DNA of 64,000 nt. Source: Roseateles_E cavernae. Lineage in GTDB: Bacteria > Pseudomonadota > Gammaproteobacteria > Burkholderiales > Burkholderiaceae_C. The notes under the pieces were generated by a model that worked only from the letters and a program-made list of their open reading frames with translations, did not search any database and was not told where the DNA came from. Both the position numbers and the translations under genes were made by a program. The stretch covers positions 1,240,001 through 1,304,000 of the forward strand of contig NZ_JBDPLH010000001.1 in assembly GCF_040187885.1 (NCBI RefSeq). Direction: 5' to 3'. This document shows, one piece after another, positions 16,050 to 25,460 of the stretch; position 1 is the stretch's first letter; the number at the start of each line of letters is the position of its first letter.

Positions 16050-16535
16050 TCAGCCCCGACCTCCAGCGCCGATGCCAACACCGTCAAACGCCTCGTCAAC
16101 AAAGCGTTCCAGCTCCGCCTCCTCCAGCAGCTCGATCGAGAAGTTCCCGAACTGCTTGGGCAGCCAGAGAATTCTGGCGCCGCTGGGGGTTTGCAGGCGG
16201 TCGCGGGCGAGGGGCTTGCCGTTTTCGTCTTCCGGCTGCACGCCGCGAGCCAGCAGTTCGTCGTAGGCCGCCTCGATATCGGGCGTGCTGTAACAATGGC
16301 GGTAGATGGTGCCCGGGCCCTGGGTGTCCATCAACTCCTTCAGATTGCCCGTGATCGGCTGCACCAGCATGAAGCGCTCTTGCGCCATGCGCACGATGGC
16401 ATAGCGGACATGCAGCCCGTCGCGCTGCCAGACCAGGGTCTTGGAGAGCTGCGCATTCAAGACTCTTTGGTAATAGGCGCAGGCCTCTTCCAGGTCCTTG
16501 ACCAGGACATCGATATGGCTGAACTTCAAATGCAT
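16050..16535 (-). CDS. VOC (glyoxalase/epimerase-like) family protein
   Basis: A 161-residue protein with the vicinal-oxygen-chelate fold: an N-terminal unit starting HIDVLVKDLEEACAYYQRVL and a C-terminal unit ending FGNFSIELLEE. Candidate metal ligands are His8 and the Glu in SIELLEE. The family includes glyoxalases, epimerases and resistance proteins; the reaction cannot be told from sequence. It is divergent from thiL with about 90 bases between starts. The high GC and position suggest it belongs to the chromosome and not to the island. Confidence 0.75.
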   Translation of the reverse strand: MHLKFSHIDVLVKDLEEACAYYQRVLNAQLSKTLVWQRDGLHVRYAIVRMAQERFMLVQPITGNLKELMDTQGPGTIYRHCYSTPDIEAAYDELLARGVQPEDENGKPLARDRLQTPSGARILWLPKQFGNFSIELLEEAELERFVDEAFDGVGIGAGGRG

Positions 16536-16627
16536 GGTGAACGCTGTGCGTGTGGCCGGTAATCATTCATTCTCTCCGCGCCTGGTCCGCGTCCTTTGCT
16601 GGTGGCCGGGCTGACACAATCCCCCCC

Positions 16628-17593
16628 ATGGGTGAATTCGATCTGATCAAGCGCTTCTTCACGCGCGAGACCGAGGCGCAGCCGGGCGTGCCGGTGGGCA
16701 TCGGCGACGACTGCGCGGTCATCGCGGCCACGCCGGGCATGCAGTGGCTGGTGTCGACCGATATGCTGGTCGAGGGCCGGCATTTCCTGTCGACGGTGGC
16801 GCCCGAGCGCCTGGGGCACAAGGCGCTGGCGGTGAATCTGTCGGACCTGGCGGCTTGCGGTGCGAGGCCGCGCGCCTTCACCTTGGCGCTGGCGATGCCG
16901 CGGGTGGACGAGCAGTTTCTGGCGGGCTTTGCGCGCGGCTTGTTCGCGCTGGCCGATGCGCACGGCATCGCGCTGGTGGGCGGCGACACGACGGCCGGGC
17001 CGCTGAACATCTGCATCACGGTGATGGGCGAGGCGCCGGCCGGCACGGCGCTGCTGCGCAGCGGCGGCCGGGCCGGCGATGACCTCTACGTCTCGGGCAC
17101 GCTGGGCGATGCGCGGCTGGCGCTGGAGGTGTTTCGCGGCACGGCGGCGCTGGCCTCGGGCGAGGACTTCGAGCTGGCGCGCCGCGCGATGGAATGCCCG
17201 ACGCCGCGCGTCGCGCTGGGCCAGGCGCTGCGCGGCATCGCCCACAGCGCCATCGATGTCTCGGACGGCCTGCTCGGCGATCTGGGCCATGTGCTGAAGC
17301 GCTCGAATCTCGGCGCCACGCTGCGGGCCGACACGCTGCCGCGCAGCGCGCTGCTGGCCCGCCAGCCGCTGGCGCTGCAGCGCCTGTGCACGCTGGCCGG
17401 CGGCGACGACTACGAGCTGGTGTTCAGCGCGCCGGCCACGGCTCGCGCGGCCGTGCAGGCCGCCGCTGCCGCCTCCGGCACGCCGGTGACCCTGATCGGC
17501 CGGCTGGAGGCTGAGCCGGGTCTGCGCGTGCTCGACGGCCAGGGTCAGGTCTTGCCGCAGACGCCGGCGGCTTTTGATCATTTCAAGTCATGA
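16628..17593 (+). CDS. thiL: Thiamine-monophosphate kinase
   Basis: A 321-residue enzyme that phosphorylates thiamine monophosphate to the active cofactor thiamine diphosphate using ATP. The AIR-synthase/PurM-like fold motifs are present: GEFDLIKRFF at the N-terminus, GIGDDCAVI, TDMLVEGRHF, NLSDLAACGARP, GGDTT and IDVSDGLLGDL. I start at the ATG at 16628 (MGEFDL), which matches ThiL N-termini; the frame from 16550 is an overextension. It overlaps pgpA by four bases (ATGA) and begins the thiL-pgpA-pncC-ghrA operon. Confidence 0.95.
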   Translation: MGEFDLIKRFFTRETEAQPGVPVGIGDDCAVIAATPGMQWLVSTDMLVEGRHFLSTVAPERLGHKALAVNLSDLAACGARPRAFTLALAMPRVDEQFLAGFARGLFALADAHGIALVGGDTTAGPLNICITVMGEAPAGTALLRSGGRAGDDLYVSGTLGDARLALEVFRGTAALASGEDFELARRAMECPTPRVALGQALRGIAHSAIDVSDGLLGDLGHVLKRSNLGATLRADTLPRSALLARQPLALQRLCTLAGGDDYELVFSAPATARAAVQAAAAASGTPVTLIGRLEAEPGLRVLDGQGQVLPQTPAAFDHFKS

Positions 17594-18138
17594 GGCCGGA
17601 CGACGAGGCATCGCGCGCCGCGCCGCGCCGCGCCACCGCCCGCTTCATGTGGGGCCATCCGGCGCGCTGGATCGCTTTGGGCTTTGGCAGCGGGCTGTCG
17701 CCGAAGGCGCCGGGCACGGTGGGCACCTTGTGGGCCTGGGTTGCCTTCCTGGCGCTGGATCCCTGGCTGGGCGATCTGCAATGGGGGCTGACGATCGCGC
17801 TCGGCACCGTGATCGGCTGGTGGGCCTGCACGCTGACCGCGCGGCATCTGAACACGCCCGACCCCGGCGCCATCGTCTGGGACGAGGTGCTGGCCTTCTG
17901 GCTGGTGCTGTGGCTGGCGATGCCGATGGGCTTGTGGGGCCAGGCCTTGGCCTTCGGCCTGTTCCGATTTTTCGACGCGGCCAAGCCCGGCCCGGTGGGC
18001 TGGGCCGACCGGCTGTTCAAGGGCGAGCGCGGCAATCCGGTCGGTTGGGCCCAGGGCTTTGGCATCCTGTTCGACGATTTCGTCGCGGCCGGCTGTACGC
18101 TGCTGGTGATCGCGCTGTGGCGCGCCCTTGTGGGGTGA
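17590..18138 (+). CDS. pgpA: Phosphatidylglycerophosphatase A
   Basis: A 182-residue inner-membrane enzyme that dephosphorylates phosphatidylglycerophosphate to phosphatidylglycerol. The N-terminal GFGSGLSPKAPGTVGTL motif and the acidic IVWDEV and LFDDF segments are typical PgpA features, and three to four membrane helices are predicted between residues 40 and 180. It starts within the last four bases of thiL, so the two are translationally coupled. Confidence 0.93.
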   Translation: MRPDDEASRAAPRRATARFMWGHPARWIALGFGSGLSPKAPGTVGTLWAWVAFLALDPWLGDLQWGLTIALGTVIGWWACTLTARHLNTPDPGAIVWDEVLAFWLVLWLAMPMGLWGQALAFGLFRFFDAAKPGPVGWADRLFKGERGNPVGWAQGFGILFDDFVAAGCTLLVIALWRALVG

Positions 18139-18143
18139 AGATC

Positions 18144-18647
18144 ATGTTGTTGTTTCCCGAAGAACATGAATTGATAGACCGCATCGCGCTGGCGCTGATC
18201 CAGCGCCGTGAGCGCATGGGCACGGCCGAGAGCTGTACCGGCGGCCTGATCGCCGCCGCCTGCACCAGCTTGTCGGGCTCCAGCCAGTGGTTCGAGCGCG
18301 GCGTGGTCAGCTATAGCAACGAGGCCAAGACCGAGCTGCTGGGCGTGCCGGCCGCGCTGATCGCGCGGCATGGCGCGGTCAGCGCCGAGGTGGCGCAGCA
18401 GATGGCCCAGGGCCTGCTGGCCCATGCGCCGCTGGACTGGGCGCTGGCGGTCACCGGCGTGGCCGGGCCCACCGGCGGCAGCGCCGACAAGCCGGTCGGC
18501 ACGGTCTGGCTGGCCCTGGCCCGCGCCGGCGCGCCGCCCCGGGTCTGGCGCGAACTCTTTCCCGGCGACCGCCATGCGGTGCGCGCGGCCACGCTGCGCT
18601 CGGGCCTGCTGGCCTTGTGCGAGGCGCTCGAAGACAGGGATTCTTGA
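18144..18647 (+). CDS. pncC: Nicotinamide-nucleotide amidohydrolase (CinA C-terminal domain)
   Basis: A 167-residue enzyme that deamidates NMN to nicotinate mononucleotide in pyridine nucleotide recycling. Family motifs are GTAESCTGGLIAA (about residues 25-37), FERGVVSYSNEAK and VTGVAGPTGGS. It is the stand-alone form without the N-terminal CinA domain. I use the ATG at 18144; a GTG at 18135 overlapping the pgpA stop would add three residues. Its stop overlaps the ghrA start by one base. Confidence 0.92.
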   Translation: MLLFPEEHELIDRIALALIQRRERMGTAESCTGGLIAAACTSLSGSSQWFERGVVSYSNEAKTELLGVPAALIARHGAVSAEVAQQMAQGLLAHAPLDWALAVTGVAGPTGGSADKPVGTVWLALARAGAPPRVWRELFPGDRHAVRAATLRSGLLALCEALEDRDS

Positions 18648-19570
18648 TGAGTGTGTTGTTGATCGGCAGCTGGGACGAGGCGGAGCGCGCGCAGTGGCTG
18701 GCCTTGCTGCAAGAGGCCTTGCCGGACGAGGCCTGGCGCCTGGTGCCTCACGAGGATGTCGAGATCGCCATCGTCGCGAACCCGCCGCCCGGCAGCCTGC
18801 AGGGCCTGCCGCAGCTGGGCCTGATCCAGTCGCTGTGGGCGGGGGTCGACCGGCTGATGCAAGACCCGACCCTGCCCGAGGGCGTGCCGCTGGCCCGCAT
18901 GGTGGACCCGGCGATGAACGAGGCGATGGCGCAGACGGCGCTCTGGGCCGTGCTGGGCCTGCACCGGCGTTTCTTCGAGGTCCAGGCGCAGCAGCGCGAG
19001 GGCCTGTGGCGCCAGCCCGAGCAGCGCCGTGCGGCCGAGTGGCGGGTGCTGGTGCTGGGCCTGGGCGAGCTGGGCGGGCGCGTCGCGCGCAGCCTGCAGG
19101 CCCTGGGCTATGCGGTGGCCGGCTACAGCACGCGGCCGGTCGAGCTGCCGGGCATCGAGTGCGTGCATGGCGAGGCCGCGCTGGCGGCCGAGCTGGGCCG
19201 CGCCGACACGGTGATCAATCTGCTGCCGCTGACGCCGGCCACGCGCGGCTTCTTCGACGCGGCGCGGCTGGCCCGGTTCAAGCCCGGGGCCAGCCTGGTC
19301 AATCTGGCGCGCGGTGCCCATGTGGTCGAGGCCGATCTGCTGGCCGCGCTGGACGGCGGCCGGCTGCGCCATGCGGTACTCGATGTGTTCCAGGTCGAGC
19401 CGCTGCCGGCCGGCCATGCCTTCTGGCGCCATCCGCGCGTCACGGTGCTGCCGCATACGGCGGCGCAGACCGATGCGCGCAGCGCGGTGGCCGTGGTGGC
19501 GGCGAATCTGCGAGCCTGGCGGGCCGGCGCGCCGCTGGCGCACCGGGTCGAGCGCCGGCGCGGCTACTGA
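18647..19570 (+). CDS. ghrA: Glyoxylate/hydroxypyruvate reductase A
   Basis: A 307-residue NAD(P)H-dependent 2-hydroxyacid dehydrogenase, probably reducing glyoxylate and hydroxypyruvate. The nucleotide site is VLGLGELGGRVARSL (about residues 133-147). Catalytic positions are visible as NLARGAHVVE (Arg), the Asp/Glu in DVFQVEPLP, and the terminal His in VLPHTAAQTD, where HTAA is characteristic of the GhrA branch. The ATG at 18647 overlaps the pncC stop. It ends the operon started by thiL. Confidence 0.88.
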   Translation: MSVLLIGSWDEAERAQWLALLQEALPDEAWRLVPHEDVEIAIVANPPPGSLQGLPQLGLIQSLWAGVDRLMQDPTLPEGVPLARMVDPAMNEAMAQTALWAVLGLHRRFFEVQAQQREGLWRQPEQRRAAEWRVLVLGLGELGGRVARSLQALGYAVAGYSTRPVELPGIECVHGEAALAAELGRADTVINLLPLTPATRGFFDAARLARFKPGASLVNLARGAHVVEADLLAALDGGRLRHAVLDVFQVEPLPAGHAFWRHPRVTVLPHTAAQTDARSAVAVVAANLRAWRAGAPLAHRVERRRGY

Positions 19571-19614
19571 TTCGGGGGGCAGCGCGGGCGGCGCGCCTGG
19601 GTTAGCCTAGGCGC

Positions 19615-22383
19615 ATGGGTGAGCACCGGCTGGACACGATCGCGATGTTTGCGCTCGATGAGCAGGTGCAGCGCTGTGAAGCGCTGCTGCAGGCCATGCC
19701 CGACGATGCCGAGCTGCGGCTGTGGCTGGCCTGGGCGCTGCGCCAGCGCGACAGCACGCGGGCGCTGGCGCTGGTCCGGGGCCTGCGCGAGGCCTGGCCC
19801 GAGGACGCACCGGCGCAGGCGCGGCGCCTGCTGGTGGAGGCCGAATGCCTGCTGTTGGAGGGCCGGCTCGACGAGTCCGAAGCCCTGCTGAGCGAGGCCC
19901 TGCGCCGCTTCGAGGCCCGCGCCGACGCGTGGGGCTGTGCCGATGCCCACTGGCTGGCCTATTACCTGGCGGCCGACCGGGGCGACGGGCCGGCGCTGCA
20001 GGCCAGCCTGCAGCGGGCCATCGAGCAGGCCCGCGCCAGCGGCGACGCGCTGCGCCTGCTGATGATGGAGGCCAGCCTGGCGCGCGCCGAGGTGATGCGC
20101 GACGCGGCGGCGGCCGAGCGCGACTGGGGCCGGCGCCTGCCGGCGGCGTCGCCGGAGCCGGCCTGCGGCGCGGCGCTGGCCGATTTCCGCGGCCTGCTGG
20201 CGGCCATGCAGGCCGACTACCTGCCCGCCATCGAGGCCTTCTCGACCGCCTTCGGCCTGGCGATGCGCTGCGGCCAGCTGCGCCGGGCCATCGCGCTGGC
20301 CACCAATCTGGGCTTCACCTACACCCGGATGAGCGATTTCGAGAGCGCGATGGACTGGCTCAAGCGCGCGCTGGACCTGGCGCGCGGCGCCCGCTGGCCC
20401 GGCATGACCGGGCTGTGCCTGGCCCATACCGGCGAGGCCTTGCGGCGCCTGGGCCAGCTCGACAACGCCCGCGAGCTGCTGCGCGAATGCCTGCAGCTCA
20501 GCGCCGGTCAGCCGCAGGCGCGCACCGCCGCGCTGGCCTGCCGCTTCCTGGCCCAGACCGAGATGGACAGCGGCGACTTTGCCGCCGGCCTGGAGGCCTT
20601 TGAGCAACTGGCGCGGGGCGCGGCGACGGCCGGCTCGCTGGACCTGCAGCTCGATGCGCAACAGGGCCGGGCACGCGCGCTGCTGGGGCTGGGCCGGGCC
20701 GAGGCCGCCCGCGCGGCCGCCGAGCAGGCGCTGGCCATGGCCGAGGCCCAGCAGGAGCGCAGCACGGCGCTGGAGCTGCGCGCGCTGCTGGGCGATATCG
20801 CGCGGACCCAGGGCCGTGTCGACGTGGCCCTGGTGCTGTATGAGCAGGCCCTGGCGGCCGCCGAGGCGCTGGCCGGCTACGCCACGCCGCCCGAGCTGCT
20901 GGACGGTGCCTCCCAGGCCTTCGCGGCGGCCGGCCGCTTCGAGGCGGCCTTTGGCTGCGCGCACCGCGCCAGCCAGGCCCGGCTGCGCCGTTATGGCGAG
21001 GAGGCCGGCCAGCGCTCGCGCGCGATGCATGCGCACCACCAGATCGAGCGGGCCCGCGCCGAGAGCGAGCATCTGCGCCGCCTGGCCGCCTCGGAGGCGG
21101 CGCGCTTTGCCGACCTGCAGAGCGCGCATCAGGTGCTGCAGCATCTGGGCGAGATCGGCCAGGAGATCACCGCCGAGCTGCAGACCGAGCGCGTCATCGA
21201 GGTGCTGGAGCGGCGCGTCCATGCCCTGCTCGATGCGCCCAGCCTGGCCGTCTACCTGCTCGACGAGGCCGGCGAGCAGCTGCAATGTGCCTATGGCCGC
21301 GAGGACGGCGAGCGCTTTGCCGACGCGCCGATCCCGCTGGCCGACCCGCAGTCCTTCTGCGCGCTGTGCGTGCGCGAGGGCCGCGAGCTGCTGCTCGACG
21401 GGGCCGAGGCGGCGCCGGCCCAGATCGAGGGCACCAGCCAGATGCAAAGCCTGCTGTTCGTGCCGCTGCGGGTGGCCGAGCGCATCACCGGCGTGATCAC
21501 CGTGCAGTCGCCGCGCCGCCAGGCCTATGGCGAGCGTGAGCAGCTGGTGCTGCGCAGCCTCAGCGCCTATGCGGCGATCGCGCTGGACAATGCGCGCGCC
21601 TATCTGCGCCTGTCCGAGCTGCAGCGCCAGGTGATGGCGCAGGAGAAGCTGGCCGCGCTGGGCGCGCTGGTGGCCGGCGTCGCCCATGAGCTGAACACGC
21701 CGATAGGCAACAGCCTGCTGACCGCCTCGACCCTGCTGGAGCACACCGAGACCCTGGCGCAGCGCCTGCAGCAGGGCCAGCTGCGGCGCAGCGAGCTCGA
21801 GAGCTACACCCGCAGCTCGCAGGAGGGGCTGCAGGTGATCGAGCGCAGCATGCAGGGGGCGGCCCAGTTGGTCGACAACTTCAAGCAGGTGGCCCAGGAC
21901 CGCGACACCCAGCAGCGCCGCCGCTTCGCGCTGGCCCTGTTGTGCGAGCAGGCCCTGCATGCGCTGGCGCCGCAGATCGAACGGGCCGGCCATCGGCTGC
22001 TGCTGCAGATCGACGCCGGCCTGCAGCTCGACAGCTATCCCGGCCCGCTGGGCCAGGCGCTGGAGGTGCTGGTCGGCAATGCCTGGCTGCATGGGCTGCA
22101 GCCCGAGCAGCCGGGCGAGATCTGGCTGCGGGCCGAGGCGCTGAGCGGCGGCCGCTGCCGCATCGAGGTGGCCGACAACGGCCGCGGCATGAGCGAGGCG
22201 GTGCTGCTGCGCGTCTTCGAGCCGTTTTTCTCGACCCGCTTCGGCCAGGGCGGCAGCGGCCTGGGCCTGAGCATCTGCCACCACATCGTGCATGGCCTGC
22301 TGGGCGGGCGGCTCAGCGTGGTCAGCGCGCCGGGGCTGGGCAGCCGCTTCATCATCGAGCTGCCGCTGGTGGCCCCTAGTTGA
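19615..22383 (+). CDS. TPR-GAF hybrid sensor histidine kinase (soluble)
   Basis: A 922-residue cytoplasmic signalling protein without membrane helices. Residues 1 to about 470 are helical TPR-like repeats (for example FTYTRMSDFESAMDWLKRALDLA). A helical linker leads to a GAF domain (about 510-670), then the kinase core with H-box VAHELNTPIGNS (His about 700) and ATP-binding motifs VADNGRGM, FEPFFSTRF and GSGLGLSICHH. The domain order resembles many Burkholderiales sensors that monitor cytoplasmic ligands. No response regulator is adjacent. Its last eight bases overlap the end of the convergent GGDEF-EAL gene. Confidence 0.85.
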   Translation: MGEHRLDTIAMFALDEQVQRCEALLQAMPDDAELRLWLAWALRQRDSTRALALVRGLREAWPEDAPAQARRLLVEAECLLLEGRLDESEALLSEALRRFEARADAWGCADAHWLAYYLAADRGDGPALQASLQRAIEQARASGDALRLLMMEASLARAEVMRDAAAAERDWGRRLPAASPEPACGAALADFRGLLAAMQADYLPAIEAFSTAFGLAMRCGQLRRAIALATNLGFTYTRMSDFESAMDWLKRALDLARGARWPGMTGLCLAHTGEALRRLGQLDNARELLRECLQLSAGQPQARTAALACRFLAQTEMDSGDFAAGLEAFEQLARGAATAGSLDLQLDAQQGRARALLGLGRAEAARAAAEQALAMAEAQQERSTALELRALLGDIARTQGRVDVALVLYEQALAAAEALAGYATPPELLDGASQAFAAAGRFEAAFGCAHRASQARLRRYGEEAGQRSRAMHAHHQIERARAESEHLRRLAASEAARFADLQSAHQVLQHLGEIGQEITAELQTERVIEVLERRVHALLDAPSLAVYLLDEAGEQLQCAYGREDGERFADAPIPLADPQSFCALCVREGRELLLDGAEAAPAQIEGTSQMQSLLFVPLRVAERITGVITVQSPRRQAYGEREQLVLRSLSAYAAIALDNARAYLRLSELQRQVMAQEKLAALGALVAGVAHELNTPIGNSLLTASTLLEHTETLAQRLQQGQLRRSELESYTRSSQEGLQVIERSMQGAAQLVDNFKQVAQDRDTQQRRRFALALLCEQALHALAPQIERAGHRLLLQIDAGLQLDSYPGPLGQALEVLVGNAWLHGLQPEQPGEIWLRAEALSGGRCRIEVADNGRGMSEAVLLRVFEPFFSTRFGQGGSGLGLSICHHIVHGLLGGRLSVVSAPGLGSRFIIELPLVAPS

Positions 22384-24772
22384 GCCCGGCCATCACCGTG
22401 TCGAGCGACTCGTTGCTGAGGTCCGGAGGCTGCCAGCTCGGCAGCCAGTCCATGAACTGCTGGGCCGGCACCGGGCGGCCGATGAAGTAGCCCTGGCCCT
22501 CGTCGCAGCCCAGCTCGGCCAGCAGCTTCCAGGCCTTGCCGGTCTCGACGCCCTCGGCCACCACGCTCAGGCCCAGGTTGTGGGCCAGCTCGATGGTGGA
22601 GCGCACGATCTTGGCGTCGTCGAGGTCGCGCTCCATCGCCATCACGAAGCTGCTGTCTATCTTCAGCTCGTTGACCGGCAGGCGCTTCAGATAGGCCAGC
22701 GAGGAGTAGCCGGTGCCGAAGTCGTCGATCGAGAGCTTGAAGCCCAGCTCGGCCAGGCGCTCCAGCGTGTGCAGCGCGCGCTGCGGGTCGTCCATGATCG
22801 CGCTTTCGGTGATCTCCAGGCACAGATCGGCCGGCGCCGCACCGTGGCGTGCCAGCAGGGCCATGATCTTGGCCGGCAGCTCCTGGTCCATCAGGTCGCG
22901 GGTCGACAGGTTGACGCTGATGCGCACCGCCATGCCGCGCCGGCGCGCCTCCTGGGTCAGGCGGGCGGACTCCTCGATGACCCAGGCGGTCAGCGCGCGG
23001 ATGAAGCCGGTCTGCTCGGCAAAGGGGATGAACAGCATCGGCGGCACCAGGCCGCGCACCGGATGCTGCCAGCGCACCAGGGCCTCGGCGCTGACGATGG
23101 TGCCGTCGCGCAGATCGACCTTGGGCTGCAGATACAGGCGCAGCTCCTGGCCCTCGATGGCGCGGCGCAGCTCGCCCAGCAGCGAGAGCGATTCCTGGCT
23201 GCCGGCGTCCAGCGCCGCCTCGTAGACCATGCTGCCGCTCTGGCGCCGCTTGGCCGCATACATGGCCAGCTCGGCACGCGCCAGCAGCTGGCTGACCTCG
23301 CGGCCGTGCTCGGGCGCCAGCGCAATGCCGATGCCGGCACCGAGGTCGACGGTCTGGTCGTCGATATGCAGCGGCGCCTCGAAATCGGCCTGGATGCGGG
23401 CCGCGGCGGCATGCGCGGCGGCCTGGTCGGCACTCTCCATTAGCAGCACGAACTCGTCGCCGCCCAGGCGCGCCAGCAGCGCGCCGCTGTCCCGGTGCAG
23501 GGCCTGCAGCCGCTGTGCGACGCTGCACAGCAGGCGGTCGCCGAAGGCATGGCCCAGCACGTCGTTGACATGCTTGAAGCGGTCCAGGTCCAGCATCAGC
23601 ACGGCGCAGGGGCTGTTGTCGCGGGCCAGGCGTGCGGCCAGCTGCTGGCTGAACTGCTCGCGGTTGGGCAGGCCGGTCAGCGGATCCCAGAAGGCCAGCC
23701 GGTGCACCTGCTCCTCGCGGCTGCGGATGCCCTGGCGCATCGCCTCGAAGGCATCGGCCAGGTCGCCGACCTCGTCGCTGGAGTGGCGCCGCACCGGTGT
23801 CTCGTAATCGCCCCGGCCCAGGCGCTCGGCCGAGTCCGACAGGGTCTTGATCGGCCCGCTGATGCGCCGCGCCGTCAGCACCGCACCGAGCGCGAACACG
23901 CCGACGCCGATCAGGGTCAGCGCCAGCAGGGTCAGCTGCAGCTGCCGGTAGGGGGCGATGGCTTCATCGAAGGAGCGCAGCAGCACGACGGCCAGGGGCT
24001 GCTGCGGCTCCAGCAGCGGGGCGAAGCGGCCGCGCCACTGCTCCTCGTCGACCTCGGCCGCGAACAGGCCACCGGCCGCCGGGATCTGCCCGGCCAGGCT
24101 GCGGGCCGCCCCGGTGTCGAAATTGCTGACCAGCGGTTGCCAGGCGGCGCCGGTCTTGATGACGACCACCGCCCGCAGGTCGGACAGGCTTTTGAGGTCC
24201 TGCAGCGCAGCGGCGTCGAGCGCGAAGCCCATCAGCACCCAGCCCACCGGCGCCGGCGTGCGCACCTGGGCCACCACCACCTGATAGGCCTGGCCCTCCA
24301 GCAGGGCCAGCTGCATATCGCCGCCCGGCCCGGGCTTGTTGACCCGGGCCTGCAGCAGGCCGAGAAAGCGACCGGCGTCCTCGCGGGTGGCGGCCACCAG
24401 CTTCAGCTCGCTGTCGGCATAGACGACCACGCTGGCGCCGATGCGCTCGCCCTGGTTGCTGAGCGCGTCGCGGATGGTCTCGACCGTGCCGGCCTCGGCC
24501 AGCGGCAGGCCGATGGCCTCCTTGAAGCCATAGTCCTTGGCCAGCAGCTCGGCCGCATCGCCGCGCCGCGCCGCCTCCTGGGCCAGCAGCCGGCGCAGCA
24601 CCCGCTCGCCGGTCTTCAGTTCGGCGGCGATGGCGCCATTGGCATTGCGCTCGATGCTGCTGCGTATCACCGCGAAGCTGGCCAGCTGCACCACCAGCAG
24701 CAGGGCCAGGAAGAGCGCGACGATGCGGCCCTCGAGCCGGCGCAGGTTCAGGAAAGCCGGCAGCGTGCTCAT
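22376..24772 (-). CDS. Membrane GGDEF-EAL protein paired with a cupredoxin
   Basis: A 798-residue inner-membrane c-di-GMP enzyme: helix 1 at about residues 16-38, a periplasmic sensor region to about 280, helix 2 at about 283-303, a HAMP domain, then GGDEF (about 365-525) and EAL (about 540-785). Both catalytic domains look intact: RLGGDEFVLLM, and SAEALVRW with the downstream EITESA, DDFGTGYSS and VVAEGVET motifs. It could therefore make or degrade c-di-GMP. Its start overlaps the stop of the periplasmic cupredoxin gene by four bases, so the cupredoxin probably delivers a copper or redox signal to its periplasmic domain. Confidence 0.9.
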   Translation of the reverse strand: MSTLPAFLNLRRLEGRIVALFLALLLVVQLASFAVIRSSIERNANGAIAAELKTGERVLRRLLAQEAARRGDAAELLAKDYGFKEAIGLPLAEAGTVETIRDALSNQGERIGASVVVYADSELKLVAATREDAGRFLGLLQARVNKPGPGGDMQLALLEGQAYQVVVAQVRTPAPVGWVLMGFALDAAALQDLKSLSDLRAVVVIKTGAAWQPLVSNFDTGAARSLAGQIPAAGGLFAAEVDEEQWRGRFAPLLEPQQPLAVVLLRSFDEAIAPYRQLQLTLLALTLIGVGVFALGAVLTARRISGPIKTLSDSAERLGRGDYETPVRRHSSDEVGDLADAFEAMRQGIRSREEQVHRLAFWDPLTGLPNREQFSQQLAARLARDNSPCAVLMLDLDRFKHVNDVLGHAFGDRLLCSVAQRLQALHRDSGALLARLGGDEFVLLMESADQAAAHAAAARIQADFEAPLHIDDQTVDLGAGIGIALAPEHGREVSQLLARAELAMYAAKRRQSGSMVYEAALDAGSQESLSLLGELRRAIEGQELRLYLQPKVDLRDGTIVSAEALVRWQHPVRGLVPPMLFIPFAEQTGFIRALTAWVIEESARLTQEARRRGMAVRISVNLSTRDLMDQELPAKIMALLARHGAAPADLCLEITESAIMDDPQRALHTLERLAELGFKLSIDDFGTGYSSLAYLKRLPVNELKIDSSFVMAMERDLDDAKIVRSTIELAHNLGLSVVAEGVETGKAWKLLAELGCDEGQGYFIGRPVPAQQFMDWLPSWQPPDLSNESLDTVMAGLN

Positions 24773-25371
24773 TCGAGGCTCAGGCTGACCTGGCTCTGGC
24801 CGCCGGGGGGCGTCACGCTGATGCGCTGGCCCAGCAGCACCGGCCTGCCGACGCGCGGATGCCAGACCTTCAGATTGTGTTCACCGGCCGGCAGGTCCAG
24901 CTTCAGCAGGCCCTGGGCATCGGTCTTGGCGAACATCGGCGTGTCGACGACGACGATGTGGGCGCTCATCTTGTCGTGGATATTGCAGCCCAGCGTCGCG
25001 ATGCCGGGCTTGTCGAACAGCACCGGCTCGGCCGGCGTGCCCGAGTAGAGCTTGATGTCAAAGGTCTTGACCGGCGAGAAGGAGTAGACATGGTGGCGCA
25101 CCGTGTCGAAATTCGGGAAGTTCACCGCCGTGCCGGTCTGCACCACCAGCACATGGGGCTGGAACTGGCGCTCGCGCTGGGCCATCTCGGCCTTGGCGCC
25201 GGGTGCGGCGCGGCTGGTCTGGGCGCGCAGCTCGACCGCCACCACCGCATCGGCCAGCGGCTCGCCGGCCGTGCTCTTGACGAGCACGGTCCAGGGCAGG
25301 GCATGGGCAGGGCCGACGATCAGGGCGGCCAACAGGGCAGCGAGGGGGGCGGCGGGGAGCAGTGTGTTCAT
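24769..25371 (-). CDS. Periplasmic cupredoxin-like protein (methylamine utilization-type)
   Basis: A 200-residue secreted protein with a signal peptide (MNTLLPAAPLAALLAALIV, cleavage after AHA). The type 1 copper ligands are visible: the first His in NFPNFDTVRHHVYSF and the cluster Cys-x2-His-x2-Met in GCNIHDKMSAH. The C-terminal part (about 150-200) looks like a carboxypeptidase-regulatory-type beta fold (LDLPAGEHNLKVWHPRVG). Homologues are often labelled methylamine utilization proteins, but no methylamine dehydrogenase genes are here. It is translationally coupled to the GGDEF-EAL protein, which suggests a sensory role. Confidence 0.82.
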   Translation of the reverse strand: MNTLLPAAPLAALLAALIVGPAHALPWTVLVKSTAGEPLADAVVAVELRAQTSRAAPGAKAEMAQRERQFQPHVLVVQTGTAVNFPNFDTVRHHVYSFSPVKTFDIKLYSGTPAEPVLFDKPGIATLGCNIHDKMSAHIVVVDTPMFAKTDAQGLLKLDLPAGEHNLKVWHPRVGRPVLLGQRISVTPPGGQSQVSLSLE

Positions 25372-25460
25372 GGCGGTGCAAACAGCTGGCCACACTCTAG
25401 CCGCTCCGGCCCGCTCCCGTGATGCCGGAGATGCCCAAACCGTGTATTTGCCGCTGGGGC

